DNA from: Tethya wilhelma
Taxonomy: Eukaryota; Porifera; Demospongiae; Tethyida; Tethyidae
NCBI GenBank assembly: GCA_964030475.1
Contig: CAXIPT010000001.1
Location: 21,170,868 to 21,234,867 of the forward strand
Direction: 5' to 3'
Length of the DNA: 64,000 bases
The notes beneath the pieces are model-generated. The model saw only the letters and a list, made by a program, of their open reading frames with translations. It was not told where the DNA came from and did no database searches. The translations under genes were made by a program, and so were the position numbers. Below are positions 23,101 to 35,700 of this stretch, in pieces. How positions within the stretch are numbered: the first letter of the stretch is position 1; the number at the start of each line of letters is the position of its first letter.

Positions 23101-26100
23101 AGCTCTACCTCATAGGCAGTACATCAATCCTAACCAAACACTGGCTGATGCCGACCTCCACAATGCACTCATCACGCAAAAACCGATTCCAGTAAGTCGA
23201 ATAATTCTTGAAAATGAGCATGCAGCTCAAGTACAAACAGCTCAAGTGTACATTCATGTGTAGATTTTACTACTGCTCTACCCATGGCATTAGTATTGAC
23301 TCTTATTGACAAAATTATGTTGTTTAAAACTTGTTTTTATGTAGAAATCTGAGCTGGACAGTCTTATTGCAACAGGCTGGGCTACATATTCTAGCACAGA
23401 AGATGACCCTAAGTCTGAAACAATCAAAGAAGATGTGACAGCTGGTGTCCCACCTGAATGTGACAATCCTGAAGCACTGAGAAGAATCGCCATCTGCAAT
23501 CGTATGTACATGTTATTACAAAGTGTGTTTTTATAGCCAGACTAGAGTACATTCACTGCATACTGAGCTGCATAATGCCTGCATGCCTGGTTATAGTGTT
23601 AAGCAAGTATTCAAACTGAGCCAAATATGTGGTGTCTGTTGCTTGCTCTCCACTTCTGCTCTGGCTGTAACTGACCATTTACTTTTAAATTTTTTTGTTT
23701 ACTCTAGGCTACAAAATTGCATCAATAATTATTGGTAAATTAGCTTAGTGATCTTTACCTAATTGCGAAAAAGACTTACTGAGTATAGTGACACCTTTGC
23801 TCTTGTAGAAAACTATAACACTTACCTCTATTGTTTTTAGCAGAATTCTGATACCTTTGACAGTAGCTAGACATTTTCTACACATTCTAATTTCACTCTC
23901 ACTGTCTCACATGTATTTTAAACCAGATAGAAGTTGACATTGTACTTCGGAATGAGTTTTATTGTTATTAATTTACTAATTTTTATTTGTTTGTCACAGA
24001 TACACTGGAGCATGGGTTCTTCTCCACCCCCTACACCCCACCAGTCATCTCACAGTACCTCTACAGTGCTGAGAAGGTGGCCCACGTCCCATTCATAGGA
24101 CCGGTGGTGGTCGTCACTTGTGATCATCATGGATGTCGGTTCAAGAACGAAGAACATGACATCACCGTGACAATCCCAGAGGGTGCCATACCAGAGGGAA
24201 TGACCGTCCATTTTGAGCTTGCTGTGGCTATCATCGGTCCTTTCAATTTCACTGGATCAAGACGTCCAATCTCTCCGATTCTGTGGATGTGTCCTCAAGA
24301 GACGTTTGAATTTCAGAAACCATTTACAATCACTCTGCCTCATTTCCTCACAGAAGCCACACCTGAAGATCTCGAGAATGTGGTGTTTTCCAAAGCCACT
24401 GAATATTGCTTCACTGAAGTGGATGGTGAACGACTCTACAACTTCAGGACACATCCTGATCTAAAACGACCAAAGTTCTTCTCTGAGAATGGTGTAAGCT
24501 ATGGAAGCTTCGAAACAACCCACTGCTGTCTGTACTGTTTGGAGGATAAAATGTGGACACAAGCTGATATGCTGAATGCTGGCTATTTACTTCATGTTGT
24601 GAATGCTCCGCAAACTATTTACTTCTACGTCACATTCTACCTCTCCTCGTGTACAAGGGTAAGCACAATCATGCATATGTTTACAAGATTTCATCAGCTG
24701 AATTTCCAATATATATACATATACCTGCGGGGGATTCCACCACACAGTTGTAAGAATAATAGGGTCACTTAATATGCAACTTTAGAGATGAAATTACTGA
24801 TGCAAGCATTTGTACTATACAAGTGTCATGCAGTGTCACAGCTAGGTTCATGAAAGTTTTAACTGTGAAATGTAGAGATTATACCATGCAGTGCTTTTTT
24901 TTCTGTTTTCCACTATAGGCAATCAAAGAGAAGTACAAAAACAAGAAGGCCAAACTTCAAGTACCTGTCAAGATAAAATTAGAGCCCCAAAAGGATGGAT
25001 CGAATCACATTCGAATCAAATTGGATGAGAAACTGATTGCTAGTAGCATCATTACACTGCTACCTTCACATGGCACAGTATGTTCCACCCACTAACTCAT
25101 ATCATAGTATTAGCTAGCTAACATTTGTATACATGCACAAGTCTTTCTATAATTATATATTTTTTTGTTTTCACTATTTTTTTCATACTATTATTGTTAT
25201 AGATCAAAGGATCTAGTGTTGACTTTTGGGATTTTAGTGAAAACCCTGAAAATTGGAAAAGCTGCTCAAGCATTATGATGAAACTGAGGACTATCCACCA
25301 AAGGTTGAGTTACGAATGAATGAGTTTACTCCTCAACTGAAGATTGAGGGTTGCTCTGAAGAGAGGGATATTTTGAGCAACATAAATCCACACCTCAAAT
25401 TCTCCATTGGTAAAGACATTATTTTGTATACCTATTGTGTTTAATCATGCATAATTTAGTTACATATTATGCCAATATGAGTAGAATGCATGGTGCAATC
25501 GGATATGAGGGTGTATACTAAATGTATTCTATAATAGTTTAAATGTATATAGCCAGCTAAGTTTACAAGCTAATGAAAAACTGCATGAGTCAGTGGTGTA
25601 GGAATGGGAGGGGGGGGGCTCTGGGTGCTGCTAGATCGAGCACCCCCTTACCATTATACATAACTCCAAATTTTGTGGCACAAAAAGTTCATAAAAAGTC
25701 TGTCTTGCTGTTTTGAACTACTTTGCACAAAACACGATCTCTAAAATTATCTTGCCAATATAATGGATACAGTTTTCTAAATTTTCATGGAGATCTATCT
25801 CATGATAATAATAATCATTACTATTTAAAAGTGGTATAGAATGTGGCATCTGCAGGAATGTAAANATAATTATGCCAATATGAATAGAATGCATGGTGCT
25901 ATCGGATATGAGGGTGTATATATACTAAATGTATTCTATAATAGCTTAAATGTATATTGTTTGTATATAATAGTTAGCCCAATAAAAGTTTTACACAAAA
26001 AGTTCAATTGTGCAGCCTATAGCTAAGTCATAATTCTGAGCATGATATAGCCAGCTAAGTTTACAAGCTAATGAAAAACTGCATGAAGCCTGCAGTGGTG

Positions 26101-26782
26101 TAGGAATGGGAGGGGCGGCTCTGGGTGCTGCTAGATCGAGCACCCCCTGACCATTAAACGTAACTCCAAATTTTGTGGCACAAAAAGTTCGTAAAAAGTC
26201 TGTCTTGTTGTTTTGAACTACTTTGCACGAAACACGATCTCTAAAATTATCTTGCCAATATAATGGATACAGTTTTCTAAATTTTCATGGAGATCTATCT
26301 CATGATAATAATAATCATTACTATTTAAAAGTGGTACAGAATGTGGCATCTGCAGGAATGTAGAATTAAAAATTTCCTGGGGGAGCATGCATGCCCCCGT
26401 ACGTATCGGATCCCATACACTAGAGGGGGCTGGCTTCAGCATGATCAAGTGATCAATACTGTAAACAGTACACTGTCATATACATAGCGGGAAAGTTTCT
26501 TTCGTGGCTATCTCTCACCTAACAAACTTGCATGCAACTACTGTGTGACACCCACATACATCGTGGAGAATTTTGTGGATGAATTGTGATCTTAGACTAG
26601 CTGTGGAAACTGCAAAGTTAGACCCTTCAAAACTGTCCTGCTGTAGAGTAGTTTTTTTGAGTGATGAATTTTTTTGTTCCAATTTCTACTATCATGCAGA
26701 TCTAGGTTCATTTTCACCAACGGATTGTAAACAGATAGGATGGATGCAAAATCGTAGGTTAAGTATTTTCATTGGAGTTTAG

Positions 26783-26841
<59 letters not shown>

Positions 26842-27497
26842 GAATTTGGGTCATATCACAGCAATTAGTCACTAAATTTAACTCCTAATAATTATTAATC
26901 TTATAATTTTATTATATATATATCTGTACATGCAGCTTTGCATTCTCAACCAGAAGAGAAAATATCAGGTTAGCCACCGCCTGTTCTGTATATGTATGAC
27001 AACATAATATAAATTTTAAATGTTGCCATTCATTTTAGAACAAAATTAATTTGTTTTTGCTTAATTTCAGATGAGGACACGAATATAGATAAAAATAACA
27101 TTGATTCAATACTCGAAACAATTAAAGACACTCTATTAGGTATTAAATTTTATACGATAAACATAATTCTGATTGCATATATCACTATAGCAATGTACTG
27201 TACATACCCACAGATGGTGATGACTGGGATGATGTCGTTGAGGTTCTCAAGGATCTGAGTGGCGAGTGGAAAGATGTTGGCCGTAAGCTCCACATCAAGA
27301 ATCCAAAGCTCAAGCAATTGGAGAGTGATAATCCTAGAGATTGTTCTACATGTTTGAGTGAGGTGGCTTATGAGTGGCTGGAGGGGAACTATAATGTGAA
27401 TAGGTTTGGAGAGCCTAGTTGGAGACACTTGGCTCGAGAAATGTCAAAATTGAACATGAATGTTTTTAACAACATAGCAAGATTGTACGTAGTGTGA
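17177..27497 (+). CDS. Ankyrin-(X-thioredoxin)x2-SEP-UBX-ZU5-Death protein
   Basis: I read 21 exons with GT/AG borders. Order: four ankyrin repeats (17177-17744); unnamed domain X1 (18908-19533); thioredoxin 1 (19677-19819, 20335-20431, 20681-20761, 20839-20907); X2 (21014-21388); thioredoxin 2 (21471-21589, 21828-21955, 22105-22173); SEP (22277-22401, 22468-22599); linker and UBX (22686-22988, 23053-23191); linker 23345-23501; ZU5 (24000-24658); UPA-position region (24919-25077, 25203-25409); linkers 26936-26968 and 27071-27139; Death (27214-27497). Phases agree at every junction except two breaks: inside thioredoxin 2 and near 25250. The thioredoxins resemble TXNL1, but the active site reads WCPPS instead of WCGPC. 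SEP-UBX pairs are known p97/VCP adaptors (p47 type); ZU5-Death is known from UNC5, PIDD and ankyrins. The start is the ATG before KEGQLLKACREGDF; ankyrin packing begins there. Confidence 0.78.
17745..18907. other. First intron of the ankyrin-UBX gene
   Basis: 1.16 kb. Contains diverged copies of an ACACTTT...AAAGTGT motif (17880-18020) and an AGCCTCATTCCCAGGCT segment (18053) that recurs at 20577. No exon recognised. Confidence 0.6.
25466..26375. repeat. Direct repeat with an N between copies (intronic)
   Basis: Sequence 25466-25864 recurs from 25871 to about 26367 with scattered substitutions and an extra ~45 bp. A single N at 25865 separates them. Possibly two allelic contigs placed in series. 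Confidence 0.75.
26786..26837. repeat. (GA)n microsatellite
   Basis: About 26 GA units in the intron before the linker exon at 26936. Confidence 0.9.
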
Positions 27498-28097
27498 TAA
27501 AAATTTGAAATGATATTATTATTATTGTTGTTATTGAAAAATGTTGATGATTTAAGAATTAAAATTTGTTTCTTAACTTCATGTAAGATTGCTCCCAAAT
27601 GATTAGCTAATAAATGAGTTTTGTGATCTTTACCTAATCATTCATGTGAAAGACTCAGTACTAGTGTTGGTCAAACTGAAACTAAACGACTTTAGCTATA
27701 TCCTTGAGATCTGTTGTTACACCAAACAACTGAGTCATCAGGTACTCCATGGATTCTCATTAACGAGGGGGGAAAATAAGTGTATTGCATGTACCAACAT
27801 TGCTGATGAGATGGATTGAAACATAACTTTGCTGGATTCTTAGCATCATGGCTGACACCAACATCTTTGGTCGTGTGACTCACAATTAGTAGATATATAT
27901 GTTGAATTTAATTAGACAGAGCCCAGGAGTCAAGACCTGTTTTCATGGCAACTATATGGGTACATATGTACCCAAAAGAGTAACTTGAACCTCATGAAGT
28001 ATGTATTTAAAATATTGTACGTACACTGCATGAGTGTTATTGTTATTAATTTTGTTTGTTTACTAATTCTTGTTTTGTATGTTTGTTTATCACAGAT
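27498..28097. other. Intergenic, no gene recognised
   Basis: AT-rich DNA after the ankyrin-UBX stop codon; no element or exon seen. Confidence 0.5.
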
Positions 28098-29103
28098 AAA
28101 CTGTTCTTCTCCACCGCCTACATCCCACCAGTCATCTCACAAGTACCTCTACAGTGCTGAGAAGGTGGCCCACGTCCCATTCATAGGACCGGTGGTGGTT
28201 AATTGTCACATGCGATCATCATGGATGCCAGTTAAGAACAAAGAACACAACATCACCGGTACCGTGACCATCCCAGAGGGTGCCATACCTGAGAGATTGG
28301 ACATCTTGATCCTGTGAAATAACTGAAATTTAAAGGCCCGATAATGGCCACGGCAAGCTTAAATCATCCCTTCTGATTCTGTGGATGTGTCCTCAAGAGA
28401 TGTTTGAGTTTCAGAAACTGTTAACATTCACTCTGTCACATTTTCTCACAGAAGCCACACCAGAAGATCTCGAGAATGTTGTGTTTTCCAAAGCCACTGA
28501 ATATTGCTTCACTGAAGTGGATGGTGAACGCTCTACAACTTCAGGACACATCCTGATCTAAAGTGACCAAAGTTCTTCCCTGAGAATGGTGTAAACTACG
28601 GAAGCTTTGAAACAAGCCACTGCATGCTGTCTGTACTGTTTGGAAGATAAAGTGTGGACAAGAGCCGATATGTTGAAGGCTGGCTACTTTCTTCACAAGA
28701 GCTGTTTACTTCTTTGTCACATTTTATCTCTCCTCATACAAAGGTAAGCTACTGTACACGATTTGAAGCCCTAGGGTAGTCCGAGTTAATGTGTTCAAAT
28801 CCTAGAACCTTTTCCTTTCATTTAGTTCTTTTTCAAATCCCCCCATTACGATACAATCATACTGGAAATGTAAGGCACGGTACTTTTTTATGTTTATTTC
28901 TGTAGATTAAAGCATCTTAGGTTGACTTTTGGGATTGTAGTGAAAGTCTGCTCAAGCATTATCATGAGAATGGTGACCATCCACCCAAGGTTGAGCTATG
29001 ACTGAATGAGTTCGCTCCTCAACTGAACATCAAGGGTTGCTCGGAAGGGAGGGATGTTTTGAGTAACATAAAACCATGCACATCTCAAATTAATTTTCCA
29101 TAG
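28098..29103 (+). pseudogene. Decayed ZU5 duplicate
   Basis: Partial copy of the upstream ZU5 exon (28098-28745) and of the following exon (about 28905-29103). The acceptor TTTATCACAG is preserved. The segment matching the start of ZU5 has indels (for example an extra A before GTACCTC at 28140) and a deleted middle, and the frame breaks several times. In the second exon a TGA follows KVEL. No SEP, UBX or Death partner is present. Confidence 0.85.
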
Positions 29104-29162
29104 GTAAGGTCGATCGTTACAATTGTTTATATATTCAGTCATGCCCAAGCTAGCAGAATACT

Positions 29163-29262
29163 GATGCTTTATAATATTACAAGTAGTAAAAATTTCAAAA
29201 AATAAGCAGTGTAGGAATGGGCAGTGCGGTAAAAAGTATTGGAACAAGGATGGTCTCAATTT
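29163..29262. mobile_element. End of a GTAGGAATGGGC-type element, cut at N
   Basis: Matches the left arm of the element at 31265, ending abruptly at the N at 29263. Confidence 0.7.
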
Positions 29263-29263
29263 N

Positions 29264-29300
<37 letters not shown>

Positions 29301-29305
29301 TGTGT
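29264..29305. repeat. (GT)n microsatellite
   Basis: GT run directly following the N at 29263. Confidence 0.85.
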
Positions 29306-29399
29306 AAATTATTATTGTTGGCTATACTAACCTCTTAAGTTTGAATGTAAAGTTGCTCGTCTTAAAGTCAAAAGTTTCTTGTAAAAATAGACAGTAATT

Positions 29400-30852
29400 T
29401 CTCTAGTGTCATGCCCAGCCTGATCATTGCTACCAAGGAACACAAATACTGAAACAGAAGGTAAAAAACACACTATAACTTTGCTTAGTAATTACATTAC
29501 TCTTACATGGACACGTACTGTACACCAATAACTACTGTACGGGTGCTAAGAGACAGCATTAACATCAGCTACCTTTGTAAACAGTACAGAAGTGATATTG
29601 ACATAAGAAATGGTATGGATACTAACCTCCTAAGTTTGGATGTAAAGTTGTTCATTTTGAGTCGATTGATTTTTCATAGAGACTTGCGAGTCCTTAGGGA
29701 CAGCCTGCCAATCACTGCATGTTGTACGGGTCCTAAGAGACGACATTAATATCAGCTACCTCTGTAAACAGTAGAGGAGTGATATTGAAAATGAAATGGT
29801 GTAATGTTGCTGGTTACTAACCGCTAAGTTTGGATGTAGAGTTGTTCAGCGAGTCCTTAGGAACAGTAAACACATTATTTTCAGGTATCATGCCCAGCTT
29901 GATCATTGCTACAGAGGAACATGAATACTGAAACAGAAGACACTACAATAATTATTAAACTCTTACTGAGATACTGTACACCAATAACTACTGCATGTAT
30001 ACGGTTCCTAAGAGACAACATTAACATCAGATGCCCTTGTATCAAGGGATGGTCACGACCATACCCGCTGTACTAACATCCGCGACCGGGATCAAAATTT
30101 GATCTGTCCAATTTTTAGGCCTTGACCCTTGATTTCACTAATTTGGAAGGCCTTGATCGTGATAAATTTGAACTTTGATCCACTATAACGTGCTATTTGC
30201 AGTTAATGACGTTTGACCATTGATCGAAAGTGAGCAGTAGAGCTTTCTTGACCCTTGATGGGACGAATTTTTGTTGCTTTGACCCCTTGATCGCATCTTG
30301 ATCCTGGTCGCGGGTGTTAGTACAGCGGGTATGGTCGTGACCACCCCTTGTGTATACAGTAGAGGCCAGGAGTGATATTGAAATGAAACGGTATAACTTT
30401 GTTGGCTACTAACCTCTAAGTTTGTATGTAAAGTTGGTTGTTTGGAGTCGATTGGTTTTGGAATGAGACTGTCGAGTCTGAAGCAACACGAATACTGAAA
30501 CAGAAGAAAAGAAAACACACCATAACATTACTGAGATACTGTACACCAATAGAATGGTATAATGTTGTTGGTTACTAAACCTCTCTTACTCTTACTGAGA
30601 CACTGTACTGTACACCTACTGTACGGGTCCTAAGAGACAACATTAACATTAGCTGCCTCTGTAAACAGCAGAGGAGTATTTTGTTGGTTACTAACATCTA
30701 GTCTCGCTAGCCAGACTAACTAACATCTATGTAAAGTTGCCCGTTTTAGAGTCAACTGGTTTGAATGAGAAGTCCTCAGGACATCTTGCCAATCACTGTC
30801 GTAAGGGTCTGGAGAGATGACATTAACATCAGCTGTCTCTGCATATCTGTAC
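29400..30852. repeat. Degenerate tandem array, ~5 units
   Basis: Non-coding units share the core CTAAGAGACAACATTAACAT, then CTGTAAACAGTAGAGGAGTG and TAAGTTTGGATGTAAAGTTG. Cores occur near 29549, 29730, 30004, 30626 and 30806 with much divergence and uneven spacing. Several open frames here are by-products. Confidence 0.7.
30043..30350. mobile_element. 308-bp MITE, CAAGGG ends
   Basis: Terminal inverted repeats of about 54 bp (outer ends CAAGGGRTGGTCACGACC) flanked by a 5-bp direct repeat TGTAT. It interrupts one unit of the surrounding tandem array; removing it and one TGTAT restores a unit-like sequence. Confidence 0.88.
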
Positions 30853-31264
30853 ACTGAATCGAAAATAAAACTAATAGCTAGCTAACACTAGTTTGGCTGT
30901 ACCATAGATATTATATATCTATGGCTGTACTGAATATCCATTTACAACTATATGAACAAACATAAATTATGACAGTTTACCTCCACTATCTATGCCATTA
31001 TCTGCTTGATGTAGGTTCCTCCTTTGCCCTTCTCCTTCTTCTGTCCTGAGTAGGTCGCTTTCGTATCATGATACCAGCGAGGATACCAGTGAGCTATGGT
31101 GGTGCCAAACACAGTAAACATTTCAATTTTGCTTAGTATCGTTCATTAATCGGGTTACACTCTATATACGGTAGGGTCTCTGGTCTTCAGGTAATACCTG
31201 AAGACAACACTGGATAACGTCCACCTAATCACCTGAAAATAACGCGTGAAGCGGGTGCATATAA
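30853..31264. other. Intergenic, no gene recognised
   Basis: AT-rich sequence between the tandem array and the next element; no supported exon. Confidence 0.4.
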
Positions 31265-31652
31265 CAAGTAGTAAAAATTTTAAAAAATAAGCAGTGTAGG
31301 AATGGGCAGTGCGGTAAAAAGTATTGAAACAAGGAATGGTCTCAATTTCGGCACATGACTACTTCATTTTCAGTTTTGATCCCTCATAGCTAATTGTTAT
31401 AAAGTTAAATGCTTTAAGAGTGATCTGTACTTGAGTATCAGATTTTATCACGTTAAATGTAATGGTTCAAATTTTTGCCATTCTGCTAAAAAGTTGGATA
31501 AAGCATAGCTGTCAGGATTAAATTACTGGTCCAGACCTGGGTACAAAAAATGAAGTAGTCATGTGCCGAAATTGAGACCATTCCTTGTTTCAATACTTTT
31601 TACCGCACTGCCCATTCCTACACTACTTATTTTTTGAAATTTTTACTACTTG
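31265..31652. mobile_element. 388-bp inverted-repeat element (GTAGGAATGGGCAGTGCGG family)
   Basis: Long near-perfect inverted arms of about 120 bp (CAAGTAGTAAAAATTT at the ends, GTAGGAATGGGCAGTGCGG inside). Relatives, whole or partial, occur near 29163, 38128, 40985, 43328, 44829, 50270, 51386 and 54064. No coding capacity. Confidence 0.8.
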
Positions 31653-32281
31653 TTCATTCACTTTTTTCAACACTACAGTGTGGAGACTGTCAGAGACTGG
31701 TAAGTCCCTACAAAAAGCTTGAGTAAGAGCTACATGCACTTCAGTATGCTAGAGGGAGCTAATGCGCATGCGTATATAATGCCACGTGCAAAGATAATGA
31801 ATGACCTTTGAACTCTACCCCCAAAGATGGCTGCATTGTAGTACATGAATTTATACACTAAGTTTTAAAGCTTTCTAGTTTTTGTTTAGGCCTATTTATG
31901 ATGAAAACGAGTATCAAGGAATGTAGTACCCATGAAAAGAACTTACTTTGTGCTGTCAAAGTTGGCTCAACACATTCTGGTTCTCTGGAAATGCTTTTCA
32001 GTCAAGTAAGTCAGTTAGGAAGTACGTAAGTAAGTAAGTAAGTTAGATGAACAAAAATGGCACTATGGTGGCTTCCCACTAGCGCTCTCTACGAGTGCTG
32101 GGGAAAGTTTTTGTGAGTTTTAAGACTTGCATGCAGTTGGTAATCTGTCAGTGAGAGCCTCTGAGCAACTTTGAAGGTCTAGTTTTGTTTGACTAGATTT
32201 TTATGGTGGCCAACATTTTGTATTGTGTCTATGGGACAGTCGGCCCATTCCTACTATACGTACTACCGTACGTATGATAGG
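31653..32281. mobile_element. ~630-bp companion repeat
   Basis: Begins TTCATTCACTTTTTTCAACA and ends CGGCCCATTCCTACTATACG. It recurs next to the 388-bp element at 41113-41742, inverted at about 42746-43327, and in part at 36114-36490 and 38003-38127. The two pieces may be parts of one larger element, since both carry GTAGGAATGGGC. Confidence 0.7.
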
Positions 32282-32783
32282 CTTAAATTTTTGTAATGCT
32301 GTGTACACGCATGCAGAATCACTGAGTTCAAACAGCCTGGATGGACATATACAAAATCATCATTTGTAATTTTCTGGTTAACTTAATTGGCATGTTTTTT
32401 ATAACCTGTGTAATCCTTAATCTATTTACAGCTTTGCACTAAGTCTTTCAACCTGGAGAGAAGATCGATATCATGCAGGTTAGCTGCATGGTTATTCATT
32501 TCCATTAATAATTATTTATGACAAAATTCATGCATGCGTCAGAACAAAGTTCAACAAAAAAAATTATTTTATTTTAGATGTAGACACACATAACATTAAC
32601 TTGAAAATCATAATTATAATAATTATAATTATGCATAATACAAAACTCATAATCCAGTGTTGCAAAAAGAGTTAAAAATATATATAATTATTATATAACA
32701 ATATAAGAACCTGAAATAAAAAGTTAGAGGTGTTAATACCTGCATGCAGGTATGACCATGACGTGGCATGCATGCAATTTTTT

Positions 32784-35700
32784 TTAATCATAAGGGATAC
32801 GCTTCCAGGACTTTGTCAAGTACCAAATATGCACATCCAAATGAGAGAATTCCCCCTTAGTATACTCATCGGCACTTTTCCTTCGTGTGGAACAAAGATT
32901 AGAAATTTTTTGCGTCAAGTCAATGATCTCCCTCATAATAGAACGAGCTAGCTTTCCTGAGTGGGTCATCAGCTGGTCACTGATAAACTGCATGAGATTG
33001 AATTGCGTGCAAAAAGTACACACAATAATTATTATTAAGTATCCAGCCATGCAAGTTTTTACTCAGAAAACTGAATCCAGTTATAGTACTATCATACTGT
33101 CACTCACAATGAACATTCTTGGAACAGCAGTGACAGGCACAAGCAATTTTTCTTTTGATGAAGCTTTCTTTAACTTTTCAATCAATTCTGGAAACTCACT
33201 AGGGTCAACAGAGGAGGCCAACTCTACAAATGCACATGTTCCAAGTATTGCTGTCGTGGACTCCGCAACTGATAATTAGAATCATAATAGAAAGATTAAA
33301 TCAAATCAGTACAATTGAGACATATTATAAATATATTATAGTGTATGGCATGCTTATGTGCATAATGCCATTATTTTAGTGATTAAAAACTAGCTAGAGT
33401 ACTAGAAGAATTAATGCAAGGCATTGTGGGGTGAGCCTGAGCGAGCGCAGTTTTGCATGAGTTGTACATGTACAGCGAGTGTATGGAGAATATTCGTCAG
33501 AACATGCCAATTGTATAGATCTGGCTGTCAGCGTGAGTACAAAACTGACAGTGTTCAAATGACTGTGGTGTGAACGTCAGAAGCTAGCTTACACAAAGGA
33601 TTGCGAATAAGATGTAAAGTCTGGGGTTATTTTCGAACTTGCATGGTATCTCTTACCCTCTGACACTGTATGTTGAGCCAAGCCTGGCATCACCGTTTTC
33701 CTCCTTGTTTCTGCCTATCTTTCTGTTGGGCACTGCTGTTAAACTGTTTCTGTGCCTGTCTCTCATAAGAAATGCTTAGCATCTATCTTGTTTTAACTGG
33801 CTAAGTCTTACAACCTCTAGCTATCAGCTGAATCATTTCTCAAGTGTTTTGCTAGCTGCGGCTCTTTCAGATTTCTCAAAAACACTTGCTCACTCTAAAC
33901 TTATGCGCATGTGTGAGTAATGCATGGTACATATGGTATGGGTCGATCATTATGTTAGCTAGAATTAGCTTAGGCGAACGCACAAGACCCAACGATGACA
34001 GACAGACGCACCCCACGTACTACTCGCTACCTGGGGCTTGCTCAGGCTCGCCCCAATATTTATTATGCGGCAATAGTAGGTGTCGTCACCGTGACCCTGG
34101 AAACTGCAAGCATACCAAAAATTTTATATTATATAGTGGGAAAGTTTCATGGTGTCAAACTTTCACAGATGTTTCTTGTTAAACATTTTTTCCCGTTTTA
34201 TCTAAGTTCACAGATGAGCTGCTGATCTCCATTATTTATATACGTTACAGAGAATTTCGCAGATAAAAATTAACTTTCACAGATGGATCGAGATCAGCGA
34301 AAACTGCGAAAGTTAAACTCTCTGAAGCTTTCCCACTATATACGGTATATATATACATAATATGAATTTAATTGCATCCTGGCTTAACAACTTGGGAGCT
34401 AGTTTATACAGTTATTAGAGTATGTTTGTGAACTTGACCAGCATACTTGAAATAGTCTGAGAAAATCTCTTGCTAGTTGATGGGTTAATCCTCACAATAG
34501 ATGCATCCAATATTCTAGGATCACAATCGTTCTGCATGATGATCGAACTAAAATTAATACATCATGATGCAACGCAAGAAAATTTAATATAACATTATAC
34601 CATTGAGCCCTCAATCTCTGGTATGTTCAACCAAACATCTTTCATCCTTATGGCATCACCCACTCGACATGATATCTTAAAGCCTCCTCCTTCGGTATGC
34701 AAGGCTTTGTCGAATGTAAAAAATTTACCTTTCAGGGAAGCTAAATGAAAATAGGATGAAAAATATTATAAATTTACATACTAACTGATTTAATGGAGTA
34801 TAATTAACATTCCTATACCTGTAACATCTTCATTGTCTGGAATACTGAAGTTAAAGTAGCTTCTGTGCATTTTGGCTGGGAGGGTACTGCGTCCCATGCT
34901 TGGCAGTGGTTTCTTTAGACAAAGGTAACCAAGTTTAAGGCTTTTTTTATCTGTGTTTTCTTCAAAAGTCAATTCTTTTCCCTGCAATTTTTGTAGAAGT
35001 ATCAATAAACATGGTAACTTATTTGGTACATGACTCTCACAGGTACTTACTGTTTCAATGTTAATGATGCATGGTTCAACTCCGAAAAATGGTTTAGGAG
35101 GAAAAGTCATAGAAGACTCTGGGTACTTGTCATGGGGTATAACAATAGAGATAGCTCCAGTTTCTACATACAAAGAGCATAATTATTTCAAGGTATATAC
35201 ATGTAAAGGAAATTGTGTATGGTTTGTAGTAGTGTATCTTCGTTTAGCAAAGTATGTCTGTTTATCAGCAAACCCGCTATAACGTGCATGGTTTGATTTG
35301 GCTAAAGAACTCTGTAGCTTTATTATAATTATAGTTACGTCTTTTATTACCATGAAAGCTAGCTGTGAAATAACTGCCGTAAACCGTGCATGGTTTCACT
35401 CCAACAACTATACTCTGTCTGAGCTGAGTAGTCCATCCGGTTGACCATTATCCATGTGTGCTTTTTATGTATGTTATTCGGGTTGAATTAAGAGCTGAGC
35501 AAATTCGTCCAAGTCCTGTCCAATTTGCATTTTCTGTTCGTGAGTTATTTGCGCAAAAGTGAGTGCCAACTCAGCTCAGATAGAATATAGCTGGTATAAA
35601 AATCGAGTCAGGTGTGTATTTAGTCATTAATTAGTGCACAAAACCACTGCACATGTATTTACCGGTTGTTTTTCACCTAAGTTAGCTTTACACCTTGCAA

